NCBI GenBank assembly: GCA_022820485.1
Contig: JAJEFJ010000084.1
Coordinates: forward strand, 46,340-110,339
From: Candidatus Latescibacterota bacterium
GTDB taxonomy: Bacteria; Latescibacterota; UBA2968; UBA8231
DNA length: 64,000 nt
Reading direction: 5' to 3'
In this document: positions 33,957 through 42,292 of the stretch, in pieces
Position numbering within the stretch: position 1 is the first letter of the stretch
Layout: every line of letters begins with the position of its first letter
Translations under genes and position numbers: made by a program
Notes under the pieces: model-generated
Database searches by the model: none
Told to the model about the DNA's origin: nothing
What the model saw: the letters and a program-made list of their open reading frames with translations, nothing else

Positions 33957-33986
33957 TGGCCGATAGAACTGGACAGGAGAAAGAGC

Positions 33987-34175
33987 ATGAAAGAAATCAA
34001 GGACAAGCGTCCTGTTATTGCGCCGCCCTTTCCGATAATAGGGAACCCGTTTTGGCTGCATGAGACGGCCTTTTGGAATAATGCGACGGAAAATCTGCGC
34101 CGACACCATGTTTGGTCTGTATGCAATATCTTGCAGCAGGTGATTAACCAAAACGCTTCAGAAAACGCCAGATAA
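33987..34175 (+). CDS. Small protein, 62 aa, unknown
   Basis: The reading MKEIKDKRPVIAPPFPIIG continues with PFWLHETAFWNNATENLRRHHVW and an amphipathic helix to ASENAR. A good ribosome site GGAGAAAG lies 4-11 nt before the ATG, and it follows the preceding small ORF closely. No family recognised. It could be part of the accessory module that ends with the glycine-zipper genes. Confidence 0.45.
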   Translation: MKEIKDKRPVIAPPFPIIGNPFWLHETAFWNNATENLRRHHVWSVCNILQQVINQNASENAR

Positions 34176-34308
34176 GCCCAATTGGCCTTTGTAGGGCCTC
34201 AAAGACGAGAAAGAGGCCCCACACGCTGCCCTAGGTCCCTTCCGTGAGAGAAGGGATCGACTGAGAATGCCTATGCTCATGCAGAACATCGCCTAAAACC
34301 CTGCAAAA

Positions 34309-34330
34309 TTGTCATTTATAATGCGATTGC
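34309..34330 (+). repeat. 22-bp direct repeat, left copy
   Basis: This 22-bp sequence (starting TTGTCATTTATAATG) recurs exactly at 35959-35980, bracketing the two-gene module at 34557-35876. The 381-bp interval 34176-34556 otherwise holds a GGCCTC/GAGGCC inverted repeat near 34195-34218, a TCCCTTC/GAAGGGA hairpin near 34236-34256, and a degenerate resemblance near 34436-34460 to the right end of the 28475-28593 element. It contains no gene I can support. Confidence 0.8.
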
Positions 34331-34495
34331 CTTGGACGCCCGTAAAAGCGGCTTTAAGATAGGCACTCAGGCCGAAGATGCGAAAAGCCCCTGAGCGGGT
34401 CGAAAGGTCCCTTGGCTCCGATTGATGTAGGGTAGATGCACAACATCTGTTAATGATCTTTGTATAGCCTCGCGCTATGGTTATATTGCTGCGGC

Positions 34496-34516
34496 GCAGT
34501 TGCCAATAGCAACTGC
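34496..34516 (+). promoter_or_regulatory. Perfect 8-bp hairpin upstream of the glycine-zipper gene
   Basis: GCAGTTGC (34496-34503) and GCAACTGC (34509-34516) pair around a 5-nt loop CAATA, 40 bp before the ATG at 34557. It has no T-run, so it is more likely an operator or leader hairpin than a terminator. Confidence 0.4.
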
Positions 34517-34556
34517 GAATTATCCCCTTTCATTCATTTTATAAGGAGTAGTTCTC

Positions 34557-35450
34557 ATGCCCCTTCCACTCATTTTTGCCATACCTGCTGCCGTTAGTGC
34601 CGCTACAGGTGTCATAAAAACCGTTCGTGCCAGCGGGAGAATCAAAAATGCACAAGAACACTATGACCGTCGTCTCAGACAGTACAGAAATACTGAGCGG
34701 CGTTATAAGGATTGGCGGAAGAAAGCAGATGCGAAGTTCAGCACCCTAGGAACGCGGAGGCTCGAAGCACTCACTACGTTGGGACGAGCCGTGGATTTTC
34801 TAAAGAAGGCGAAGATTCGCGACCGCGACTTGGAACAGCACCTTAAGATCACGCCTCAGAAGCTGGCTGAATGGAAAGGCGCGTCTGTACAGGCGACAGA
34901 AGTGCTCGGAGGTCTTACTAACAGTGGGGTTGCTGGCGTGGCAACAGCAGCAGGTGTTTACGGCTTAGTTGGTACGCTTGGTACGGCTTCGACGGGCACG
35001 GCGATAGGGACCCTTAGCGGTGCGGCGGCCAAGAGTGCGACACTCGCTTGGTTGGGTGGTGGCTCACTTGCTGCGGGCGGCGGCGGCGTGGCAGCCGGTA
35101 CTATGGTACTCGGCGGACTCGTCGCTGGACCTGCTGTGCTAGTGGTGGGTTTTTTCGCCAGTTCTAAGGCTGAAAAAGTCGAGACAGAGGTAGCGGAGAA
35201 GATCGCCGAGATGGACGTAGTTGAGGCGCAGATAGAGCAGCAACTGGCAATTGTCAAGATCGTATTGCGCCGAGTAGATGAGGTGTATGAGGCTACCGAC
35301 AAGACAGATCAAGCACTTCAGAGCTTACTTGACAGAAGCTCCTCGGCAAACCTCGAGGACGCTTATAAAGTCGCTCGCACGGCAAAGGCCCTAGGCGAAC
35401 TTCTCGATGTCACTTTCGTCGATAAAAACGGAAACATCACTCTTAACTAG
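34557..35450 (+). CDS. Glycine-zipper, coiled-coil membrane-active protein, unknown
   Basis: 297 aa. Residues 1-20 are hydrophobic (PLIFAIPAAVSAATGVIKTV). Residues 25-70 are a charged helix (RIKNAQEHYDRRLRQYRNTERRYKDWRKKAD). Residues 112-205 form a long Gly/Ala/Ser/Thr-rich stretch (GTASTGTAIGTLSGAAAKSA, LAAGGGGVAAGTMVLGGLVAG) of glycine-zipper type that could insert in membranes. The tail 206-297 is again coiled coil (SKAEKVETEVAEKIAEMDVVEAQIEQQLAIV). Ribosome site AAGGAG. Similar Gly-zipper sequences occur in many accessory loci, but I know no assigned function. It is followed after 15 bp by its partner gene. Confidence 0.7.
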   Translation: MPLPLIFAIPAAVSAATGVIKTVRASGRIKNAQEHYDRRLRQYRNTERRYKDWRKKADAKFSTLGTRRLEALTTLGRAVDFLKKAKIRDRDLEQHLKITPQKLAEWKGASVQATEVLGGLTNSGVAGVATAAGVYGLVGTLGTASTGTAIGTLSGAAAKSATLAWLGGGSLAAGGGGVAAGTMVLGGLVAGPAVLVVGFFASSKAEKVETEVAEKIAEMDVVEAQIEQQLAIVKIVLRRVDEVYEATDKTDQALQSLLDRSSSANLEDAYKVARTAKALGELLDVTFVDKNGNITLN

Positions 35451-35465
35451 GGAGGTTCACAGCTT

Positions 35466-35876
35466 ATGTCACAAGCTCTCAGAAAGATCGGCGGAACTGT
35501 GGCGAAGGGTAGTGGCAAAGTCGTCGCTACTGTCGATCCTTTGGCTGTCGTTACCGAGGTGATTAAACACCTAGAAACGCGCCAAGAGGAGAAGACAAAG
35601 AGAGAATATATATGGGCCAAGCGAGACGTGATTGTCACCGAACTCAACAACGAGAAGGAAGTCGTCCTTTCTTACTTTGAGCATCGGTTCGCAGAGCGCA
35701 AGGGAGCACTGGAACAGTTTTACAGTCTGTTGCATCGGGCGGTGGACACGGGTAACGACCAGCAACTGGAAACGGCTCTCAACGGCATTCTCGGTATCAT
35801 TCAAGAAAATCCGCTAAAGGATTTCGCCGAATTCAGAAAGAACATGGCGGATCCCAATTTTGTGCTTGAATTGTAG
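35466..35876 (+). CDS. Helical partner of the glycine-zipper protein, 136 aa
   Basis: The chain is almost entirely helical: HLETRQEEKTKREYIWAKRDVIVTELNNEKEVVLSYFEHRF, then ERKGALEQFYSLLHRAVDTGNDQQLETALNGILGIIQENPLKDFAEFRKN. GGAGG precedes the ATG and only 15 bp separate it from the Gly-zipper gene, so both are one operon. No enzyme motif is present. It may be an immunity/antitoxin or a regulatory subunit of the Gly-zipper protein; this is inference from size and pairing. Confidence 0.65.
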   Translation: MSQALRKIGGTVAKGSGKVVATVDPLAVVTEVIKHLETRQEEKTKREYIWAKRDVIVTELNNEKEVVLSYFEHRFAERKGALEQFYSLLHRAVDTGNDQQLETALNGILGIIQENPLKDFAEFRKNMADPNFVLEL

Positions 35877-35958
35877 CTAGCGAACTAGTGTAACTGGTGT
35901 AAGTGGATTATGCGTAGGGGATCCTGTGGTATTTTAATCCCGCAAGCGGGTCAGAGAG

Positions 35959-35980
35959 TTGTCATTTATAATGCGATTGC
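35959..35980 (+). repeat. 22-bp direct repeat, right copy
   Basis: Exact repeat of 34309-34330, 82 bp after the partner gene stop. It runs directly into the hairpin run that ends in a terminator. It could be an attachment site duplicate or part of a processed RNA. Confidence 0.8.
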
Positions 35981-35984
35981 TCTA

Positions 35985-36080
35985 ACATATCCCCTTGGGG
36001 ACATAGGTGCCCCAAGCCCCTGCCGTTGCGGCAGGATTGCTCTGTAGAGCATACCCCCCTAGGGACATAGGTGCCCTAGG
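35985..36080 (+). ncRNA. Run of hairpins with a shared loop; candidate structured RNA
   Basis: Two hairpins have the identical 9-nt loop ACATAGGTG: stem CTTGGGG with CCCCAAG (35994-36016), and stem CCTAGGG with CCCTAGG (36058-36080). Stem bases differ but remain paired, so structure rather than sequence is kept. Between them are CCTGCCG-TTG-CGGCAGG (36019-36035) and GCTCT-GT-AGAGC (about 36039-36050). Both main units are preceded by ATTGCTCT, marking a tandem duplication. A terminator follows at once. It may be the 3' end of the Gly-zipper transcript or a separate small RNA. The 360-bp gap 35877-36236 contains this, the direct repeat and the terminator but no gene. Confidence 0.55.
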
Positions 36081-36081
36081 C

Positions 36082-36120
36082 CCCCCGTCACCCCGGCGCA
36101 GCCGGAGCGGGGGTTTTTTT
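36082..36120 (+). terminator. Strong intrinsic terminator
   Basis: CCCCCG (36082-36087) pairs with CGGGGG (36108-36113), and the inner CCGGC with GCCGG around GCA; seven T follow. It closes the plus-strand Gly-zipper transcription unit. Confidence 0.85.
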
Positions 36121-36236
36121 GTACGAGGTTTATGCCGAATAACTCCAAAGATCGAGTCGCCTTTTTCATTGATGGCTGTAATCGAGTGTTGCGTTAGATA
36201 GCAGGATTCACGGAATCTATAAGGCGGATTCCACGT

Positions 36237-36902
36237 TCAATACCCACGCACCCCGGTCTTTTCACCAATCCAATCGATCATAGCACGGAATGCCGGGCAT
36301 TGTTCCGCCACCTCTCGCAGATCTGCGTCTCTGAGAATGGCATTGCTATCCGTGTTTTCACGATAGGACCGCTTGAGTTCTCTCTGAAAGAGTGCCTCAA
36401 TAATTCTCTTCGGAGGTCTGTCTTGATTCTGCTCTTCTGGTGGTCGCCGCCAGCCGCTGGGCCTGTTTGACATCTTGAGCCGGGACTGAAGTTGACTCGT
36501 CGCAGCAAGGAGCAGCACTTCCAAATCGTGTTTCAACGCGCTGGCGTAAAAACGTGTGATATGGCTGCCAATATCAGTCCGTCTGCCCATCTGCTGCAAG
36601 TGCTGTTTCACCAAGTGTGTTTGAACTCCTTGAAGCTCTTGCAGATTGTTGTGCTTGTACTCCGTATTAGCATAATCCCGATTCGGGTAGAGATCGGGTA
36701 AGCCGACAACGAGGTCACGGGCATCGTTTGCCAGTTTCTCGGTCGCTCGTGAGCCAATTTTTTTGAAATAGTTGGACTTGTTTGCAAGAGGTATTGGTTT
36801 AATGTCCCAGTCGTTTTTCCTAAGCTGCTGCTTCCAGCCGCCCCACAATGCTGACAGTGCCTGAACGTCCGACTTCCCTTCCACAAAAATCCATACCTTC
36901 AT
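36237..36902 (-). CDS. DUF4276-like TOPRIM protein, partner of the AAA ATPase
   Basis: 221 aa starting MKVWIFVEGKSDVQALSALWGGW (TOPRIM Glu in VEGKSD), then DARDLVVGLPDLYPNRDY, where the Asp-x-x-x-Pro-Asp segment takes the place of the second TOPRIM acid motif. The tail is rich in Arg/Glu helices. The gene overlaps the ATPase stop by 4 bp. ATPase-plus-TOPRIM pairs of this kind (OLD class or PARIS-like) are known from defence islands; the TOPRIM part is the likely nuclease. Confidence 0.75.
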   Translation of the reverse strand: MKVWIFVEGKSDVQALSALWGGWKQQLRKNDWDIKPIPLANKSNYFKKIGSRATEKLANDARDLVVGLPDLYPNRDYANTEYKHNNLQELQGVQTHLVKQHLQQMGRRTDIGSHITRFYASALKHDLEVLLLAATSQLQSRLKMSNRPSGWRRPPEEQNQDRPPKRIIEALFQRELKRSYRENTDSNAILRDADLREVAEQCPAFRAMIDWIGEKTGVRGY

Positions 36903-38182
36903 GCCCCGGCCTCCAATTCGCCGGAACGGTGAAGGTCTCCCAAAGTTTCTCCAGTAACATTATTGAGCATTTCCACAAGCGTCTTGCGATTAGCGGGACG
37001 ATGCCACGCGACTTTTGCGTCATCCTCATTCCTCGCCATCACGGCAACATCGGCTATATCAAAGCAGTTGAGCAGGTCCGGGCTGTGCGTCGTCACGATC
37101 ACCTGGGTGCGTTCCGCTGCCGTCTTGATCATTTCTGCCACAACCGGCAACAGCCCGGGATGCAGGCCCAATTCTGGTTCGTCTATTGCCACTAGAGGCG
37201 GCAGAATTGGATTTAGCAGCGCTGTTGCCAAGCACAAGAAACGCAGCATGCCGTCCGACAGCTCCCACATCTCCATAGATCGGGACATACCTTGCTCGCG
37301 CACCCGGACGAGCACTTGCGGTGGCGTTCCATACGTGGTATCGCAGTGAATTTCCTCGAATGTGGGATATGCCACGCGCAGAAAGTCGCGCAACTCCTCT
37401 ACCTCTGGCCGGAAATCATATCGGGTCAGGATTTCGTGCAGCACTGTACCCAAGTTGTCGCCGTTGGATAATAATGTCGTATCCGGTTTGATATCGGCGG
37501 CCTTGGTACGGAGCGCAGAGGAGTGAGTAACGTCGAATCCCGGATAGAATGCCATATTCGCCAATAGAAAGCGTACCCAAGAAGGAACGGAGAACTCGTT
37601 GAAGAATCGGATTTGCGATAGCAGCAACGCGACTTCTTGTTGTGCGCCTGCCCGTCCGCTTCCCGAGGGTGCTCCCGCTGAATCGGCATCGCGGACGACA
37701 TCGGGCGAAGACTGAGCTTCATCAAACGGTACCAAGCGAAGCTGTTCTGTGTCAAAGATGTGTTGCTGATACGGGGTTGCCTCCAGAAACTTGAGTGGTT
37801 CTCCATGTACTGGCTCTTGAGTTCTTAGAACCTCGTATCGCGGGTGCATCTGACCCTGTTCATCGGCTTGCAAAACGACCTCGTACACAAGGGCCTCTCC
37901 CTCCGCCAATGGAAAATCATCCCATGTAGGAGGCTTGCGAAAGGTGATTCTCCAAGCCAACTGCCCATTGCTGTTCTCTGCCGTCAGCAGGGATAGCGCC
38001 CCATGATGCCAACCCATCGCGGTGTTTAGCGGAAAATCGCAACACTCACCAATCAGTTGCAGACAATCGATCAGCGTACTTTTGCCAACGGCATTGGCAC
38101 CAATCACCACGGTCAGCGGCTCAAGGTCGGCCTTAAATTCGTCGAGAAGCCGGTAGCCCCCGATCTCAATTTGCGTAATCAT
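36899..38182 (-). CDS. AAA family ATPase of OLD/PARIS-like pair
   Basis: 427 aa. Walker A VIGANAVGKST near residue 30, the signature WELSDGMLRFLCLATALL near 320, Walker B PLVAIDEPELGLHPGLLP and the switch VIVTTHSPDLLN. The insert between (about 60-300) is unique and may sense a trigger. MITQIEIGGYRLLDEF is the typical start of RecF/SMC-like ATPases of defence loci. It is translated with the downstream TOPRIM gene. Confidence 0.85.
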   Translation of the reverse strand: MITQIEIGGYRLLDEFKADLEPLTVVIGANAVGKSTLIDCLQLIGECCDFPLNTAMGWHHGALSLLTAENSNGQLAWRITFRKPPTWDDFPLAEGEALVYEVVLQADEQGQMHPRYEVLRTQEPVHGEPLKFLEATPYQQHIFDTEQLRLVPFDEAQSSPDVVRDADSAGAPSGSGRAGAQQEVALLLSQIRFFNEFSVPSWVRFLLANMAFYPGFDVTHSSALRTKAADIKPDTTLLSNGDNLGTVLHEILTRYDFRPEVEELRDFLRVAYPTFEEIHCDTTYGTPPQVLVRVREQGMSRSMEMWELSDGMLRFLCLATALLNPILPPLVAIDEPELGLHPGLLPVVAEMIKTAAERTQVIVTTHSPDLLNCFDIADVAVMARNEDDAKVAWHRPANRKTLVEMLNNVTGETLGDLHRSGELEAGA

Positions 38183-38234
38183 GCGATATTACCTTTCGCT
38201 CCAATTATCTACAGTCTCGCTCGCCGATCTAGGC

Positions 38235-39701
38235 CTATTCCCCATACCACTCCCGCAACGCCGGGTAAAGCGCCCGGTAGCGCTCAAAAGCCCGCCGGTA
38301 GTATTCGACCCGCTCCTGATCACAATGCACCGTCTCGGCCAACTTGACCGTGCGCTGACAGGCGGTAGCAAAATCCGCATAGAGTTCGCCGCCAACACCA
38401 GCCAACAACGCCGCCCCTACCGCCGACAGATCGTCCGTGGCAATCCGCACCACGTCCCTCCCCAAAATATCGGCCTGAATTTGCCGCCACACCTCTGAGT
38501 GCGAGCCGCCCTCGCCGATCCGTAGTTCGTCGATGGGCAAGCCGATTTCGGCGAAGCAGTCGAGCGAGTGCCGCAAGTCAAAGACGACCCCCTCCAGTAC
38601 CGCCCGCACCAGATGCCCCTTGGTGTGCCCCAGCGACAGCCCAACAAAGCCGCCGCGGGCGTGGGCGTCGGGACGCGGCGTGGCCCTTCCTTCGAGCCAA
38701 GGCATAAAAAACGCCCCCTCGGCACCAGCAGGAACCGCAGCCGCAGCCTCGGTCAATTCCTCGTAGCTGCCCCCGAATTCCTCCTTAAACCACTTGAGCG
38801 AGGCCCCTCCAGTAAACGAACAACCCAGCCAAGCGTATTTGCCGGGGATGGGATGGCACATCGGCCAGAGCTTGTTAAAGGCCCGTGGATCCAGCGTATC
38901 GGCAAAAGCCGTGGCGTGCGCCGCCGTGCCGATCCCCAAGCTGATAATGCCCGGCTCAATCACCCCGGCACCGAGGATCATGCAGGGCATGTCTCCGCCG
39001 CCAGCGACGACAGGCGTGCCCGCCACCAACCCAGTCTGCTCGGCAGCCTCTTGGGTTATGGCCCCGACCACTTCTGGCGAATCGGCCAAGTCCGGGAACA
39101 GCCCCACATCGACTTCCAACGCCTCCAAAATTTCCCCAGACCACTGGCGCTCGTGCAGATCAAAAGCCGCCGTTGTCGAGGCATCCGACACCTCTGCCGC
39201 TATCTGCCCGGTAAGCCGGTAGCGCAGCCAATCCTTGGGCAACAGCATCCATCGGCTTTGCTGGTAAACATCTGTCGCATGGTCTTTTACCCACAGCACC
39301 TTCGCCAGTGTATTAACCGGCCCTAATCGCATCAGCGTCCGCTCTCGCAGCAAGTCACCCGCCCGCTGCTCGGCCCAATCGCACTCTGCTTGCGAGCGGT
39401 GGTCGAGCCAGATCGGCACCCGCTGCAGGGGCTGCCCAGCACTGTCGACAAATACCGCGCCATTGATCTGCCCCGACAGACCGACACAGGCGACCTGCGC
39501 TGGATCAACATCAGCGGTCGCCTGACGCGCCGACGCGCACAGCCCTTGCCACCAATCCTCCGAGTCCTGCTCGACCCACCCAGGATGCGGCTTGTAGAGC
39601 GGATACTCGGCCTGCCCTCTGCCGATGAGGTCGCCCGCCTCGTCGATGAGGACGGCCTTGGTGCTTCCCGTGCCCAAATCAATGCCCAGTGCGCAGCGCA
39701 T
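38235..39701 (-). CDS. xylB: FGGY carbohydrate kinase, xylulokinase-like
   Basis: 488 aa. ALGIDLGTGSTKAVLID is the phosphate-1 loop, ADVDPAQVACVGLSGQINGAVF and VPIWLDHRSQ the sugar-binding part, GGGDMPCMILGAG the hinge, and ELRIGEGGSHSEVWRQIQADILGRDV the adenosine site of FGGY kinases. Length and motifs best fit D-xylulokinase. It phosphorylates a ketopentose for entry into the pentose phosphate pathway. It lies 9 bp after the DadA-like gene. Confidence 0.88.
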   Translation of the reverse strand: MRCALGIDLGTGSTKAVLIDEAGDLIGRGQAEYPLYKPHPGWVEQDSEDWWQGLCASARQATADVDPAQVACVGLSGQINGAVFVDSAGQPLQRVPIWLDHRSQAECDWAEQRAGDLLRERTLMRLGPVNTLAKVLWVKDHATDVYQQSRWMLLPKDWLRYRLTGQIAAEVSDASTTAAFDLHERQWSGEILEALEVDVGLFPDLADSPEVVGAITQEAAEQTGLVAGTPVVAGGGDMPCMILGAGVIEPGIISLGIGTAAHATAFADTLDPRAFNKLWPMCHPIPGKYAWLGCSFTGGASLKWFKEEFGGSYEELTEAAAAVPAGAEGAFFMPWLEGRATPRPDAHARGGFVGLSLGHTKGHLVRAVLEGVVFDLRHSLDCFAEIGLPIDELRIGEGGSHSEVWRQIQADILGRDVVRIATDDLSAVGAALLAGVGGELYADFATACQRTVKLAETVHCDQERVEYYRRAFERYRALYPALREWYGE

Positions 39702-39710
39702 ATGACCCTC

Positions 39711-40961
39711 CTATCCGAACCGATCCACGTTGCATAAACTCAAATCAAACCCCGGCTCCTCCCCCTGTACCACCTGCGCGATCACCGTCCCGGTCACCGC
39801 CCCTAGCGAAACCCCAACCATGGCGTGTCCAGCCGCCACCGTGAGATTGTCATAATCCCGCGGCCGCCCCAAAAAGGGCAAGCCGTCCGGCGTACAGGGC
39901 CGCAGGCCCCGCCACACTTCGATTAGCTCTAACACATCCGATGTCCATGCCGGTACGTAGCGCGGCACCGCATTGACAATCGCAGCAACCCGCCGGCGGT
40001 TGATCGACGTATCCATGCCCGCCAATTCGAGCGTACCGGCAAAGCGCAGCTTGTCTCCCATCGGGGTGGTGCCAACGCGGGCCTCCACCAACATCAGCGG
40101 CACCTCTGGGCACGGATCCGGCTTGTGGACAGTGACGCTGTAGCCCTTGGCCGGCTGCACCGGCAGGGACAGGCCCAACTCGCGGCCCACGCCCGGCGAC
40201 CACGCCCCGCTGCACAGCACGACTTCGTCCGCGACAAAATCCCCGCGCGTGGTCTCGACCACTTGGACGCGACGCCCCTGTTTGCCAAACCCCAACACCT
40301 CGGTCTTCTCATTGAGCTGCACCCCGCGCTCGACGCAGTGCGCAGCCAAGGCCCGCACGAGACGCGCCGGGTCCAAATGGGCGTCCTGCGCGTAAAACGC
40401 TCCGCCCACACAGTCCAATTCCACGACCGCAGCGCACTCCTGCGCCTGTTGGGCATCGACCATTTCCACCTCTATCCCTATCTCCTGCATCAGCTCGGCC
40501 TCTTCGTGGACGCTTTCCATCCCCTGCTCGGTCTTACACAACAAGAGTCGGCCCTCGTGCCCAAAGGCAAAATCCAATTCCGCAGCCAACGCCTCATAGA
40601 GCCGAAAGCTCTCCAAGTGCATATCGCGCAACAGCGGCATGGCCTGCCGCACCCGCCGCATGGTGCTGGCCTTGCGGAACTGCCACAACCAAGCCACAAG
40701 GTCGCGGTCCCAGCGCCATTTGATGTAGAAGGGGCTGTCCGGGTCGAACATCCAGCGCAAGCCTTGGGCGATAACCCCCGGCTCGGCCAGCGGTACGCTG
40801 TGGCTAGGCACAATCAGCCCGGCGTTGCCATACGAGCTTCCCGCGCAGACTACATCCTTTTCGACCACAGTAACCTCGCGGCCCTGCTCCCGGAGAAAGT
40901 GCGCCGCGCAAATACCGACGACTCCTCCGCCGATGACCAGTACATCTACTTGTTGCGCCAT
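39711..40961 (-). CDS. DadA-like FAD-dependent amino acid dehydrogenase
   Basis: 416 aa from ATG 40961. DVLVIGGGVVGICAAHFLREQGREVTVVEKD is the FAD Rossmann motif; SSYGNAGLIVPSHSVPLAEPG is the DadA active-site start; WRGLRPCTPDGLPFLGRPRDYDNLTVAAGHAMVGVSLGAVTG ends the FAD-binding fold. It oxidises D-amino acids or an imino acid (for example hydroxyproline-derived) with electrons passed to the membrane. The upstream reading to 41252 is not family sequence. Confidence 0.88.
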   Translation of the reverse strand: MAQQVDVLVIGGGVVGICAAHFLREQGREVTVVEKDVVCAGSSYGNAGLIVPSHSVPLAEPGVIAQGLRWMFDPDSPFYIKWRWDRDLVAWLWQFRKASTMRRVRQAMPLLRDMHLESFRLYEALAAELDFAFGHEGRLLLCKTEQGMESVHEEAELMQEIGIEVEMVDAQQAQECAAVVELDCVGGAFYAQDAHLDPARLVRALAAHCVERGVQLNEKTEVLGFGKQGRRVQVVETTRGDFVADEVVLCSGAWSPGVGRELGLSLPVQPAKGYSVTVHKPDPCPEVPLMLVEARVGTTPMGDKLRFAGTLELAGMDTSINRRRVAAIVNAVPRYVPAWTSDVLELIEVWRGLRPCTPDGLPFLGRPRDYDNLTVAAGHAMVGVSLGAVTGTVIAQVVQGEEPGFDLSLCNVDRFG

Positions 40962-41076
40962 AGCCAAGCCTCGCGTTTGGTCCGGCACCTTGACGCCGGT
41001 TGTGTTTCGCTCTAGGTATTCAGGGAGATTATACGCTGAAAATCTACGTAGAGCTACCAGCAGAAAGGAACTATCC

Positions 41077-42120
41077 ATGCTAGATCGCGCCGTGCGCATC
41101 GGGATGATCGGCTGCGGCACCCAAGCCAACGTCCACTTTACCGGCCTCAAAGCACTGGGCACAGACCAAGCGACGGTTGCCGCGGTCTGCGACCTCGACG
41201 ACGAGCGCCTCGCTGCCGCTTGCCAGCTCTGGCCCGAAGCCCGCGCGGCCAAAGACTACCGGAACATGCTCGCGCCCGGCGATCTCGACTTGGTCATCGT
41301 CGCCACCATGCCCAACACACACGAGGCCATATCCTTGGCCAGCCTCGACGCCGGGGCCTGCGTGCTGTGCGAAAAACCCTTTATGATGAATGTCGCGCAA
41401 GCCGAAGCCGTCCTCGCCAAGGCCGCGGCGACCGGGCTGCAAGTCCAGCTCGGCACCAACATGCGCTATATGCCGAGTTCGCAGTACTTGCACGACCTAG
41501 TCCAAGGCGGCACCATCGGCGAGCCCGTGTTCGCCAAGGCGTGGGGCTGCCACGACGACCCACCCGTCTGGGGGCCGCACTACCACTTAGCCACCTCCGG
41601 CGGCGGAGTCCTCGCCTCGACTCTGGTCCACACGCTCGACTTGGCAATGTGGGTCGGTGGCTCACCCAATCCGCTCACCGTCAGTGCGGCCACCCGCCGC
41701 CTCTTCCCCGGTAAACGCGGATCCAAGGTCGATGCCGTCATCCGCGCGCGCTACGACGCCGAAGACCTCATCAGCGGCTTGGTGCGCTTTGACAACGGCA
41801 CTTTTTACTCCTTGGAGGGCAACTGGTGCAGCGAGGTGACCAACTTCCACAGCTTTGAGCTGACCACCACCCACGCCACCATCACCGGCGAGCCCTTTGC
41901 GGTCAAGGTCGATGTCGAAGGCGAGATCGTCGATCAGACGCCCCAACTCGACGGCGATGACTGGTCCCAAAGCGTCCACACCCAAGACGCCACCCTGATC
42001 GCCCAACTCCGCGCCGGCGAGCCTTGGGACATGCAGGATGCTCGCCAGCTACTCAACCTACAAAAGGTCGTCGATGCCTGTTACGAATCGGCGCGTACCG
42101 GTCGAGAGGTCGTACTATAA
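41077..42120 (+). CDS. Gfo/Idh/MocA-family oxidoreductase
   Basis: 347 aa from ATG 41077 with AGAAAGGAAC upstream. RIGMIGCGTQANVHFTGLKA (NAD loop), AGACVLCEKPFMMNVAQAEAVL (EKP motif) and the C-terminal TSGGGVLASTLVHTLDLAMWVGG (substrate site His/Asp). Divergent from the DadA-like gene over a 115-bp gap. Sugar or cyclitol substrate not identified. Confidence 0.88.
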   Translation: MLDRAVRIGMIGCGTQANVHFTGLKALGTDQATVAAVCDLDDERLAAACQLWPEARAAKDYRNMLAPGDLDLVIVATMPNTHEAISLASLDAGACVLCEKPFMMNVAQAEAVLAKAAATGLQVQLGTNMRYMPSSQYLHDLVQGGTIGEPVFAKAWGCHDDPPVWGPHYHLATSGGGVLASTLVHTLDLAMWVGGSPNPLTVSAATRRLFPGKRGSKVDAVIRARYDAEDLISGLVRFDNGTFYSLEGNWCSEVTNFHSFELTTTHATITGEPFAVKVDVEGEIVDQTPQLDGDDWSQSVHTQDATLIAQLRAGEPWDMQDARQLLNLQKVVDACYESARTGREVVL

Positions 42121-42292
42121 CCAACACGACGGCAATGAGTTGCGACAAACAATTGCCGCCATCTACAAATAATTTCCACGTCCAGCATCGGCAGGATGCA
42201 GTCTGGCGAGATAGACGCCGTTAGGATATACTTGTCTAGGCTTGCACGGCGGTCCCGTGCGTGGCGTGCGCAACCAATTTGGAAGGCTCTAT

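Noticed and set aside
35959..35980. The 22-bp repeat as a promoter because it contains TATAAT
   Set aside because: Neither copy has a reasonable -35 at the proper distance, and the right copy has no gene after it on that strand.
35985..36080. Type III toxin-antitoxin RNA repeats
   Set aside because: Only two units are present and the next gene is on the other strand, so the usual RNA-repeat/terminator/toxin order is absent.
36007..36201. 64-codon plus-strand frame after the glycine-zipper module
   Set aside because: It runs through the hairpins and the terminator, lacks a ribosome site and is not protein-like.
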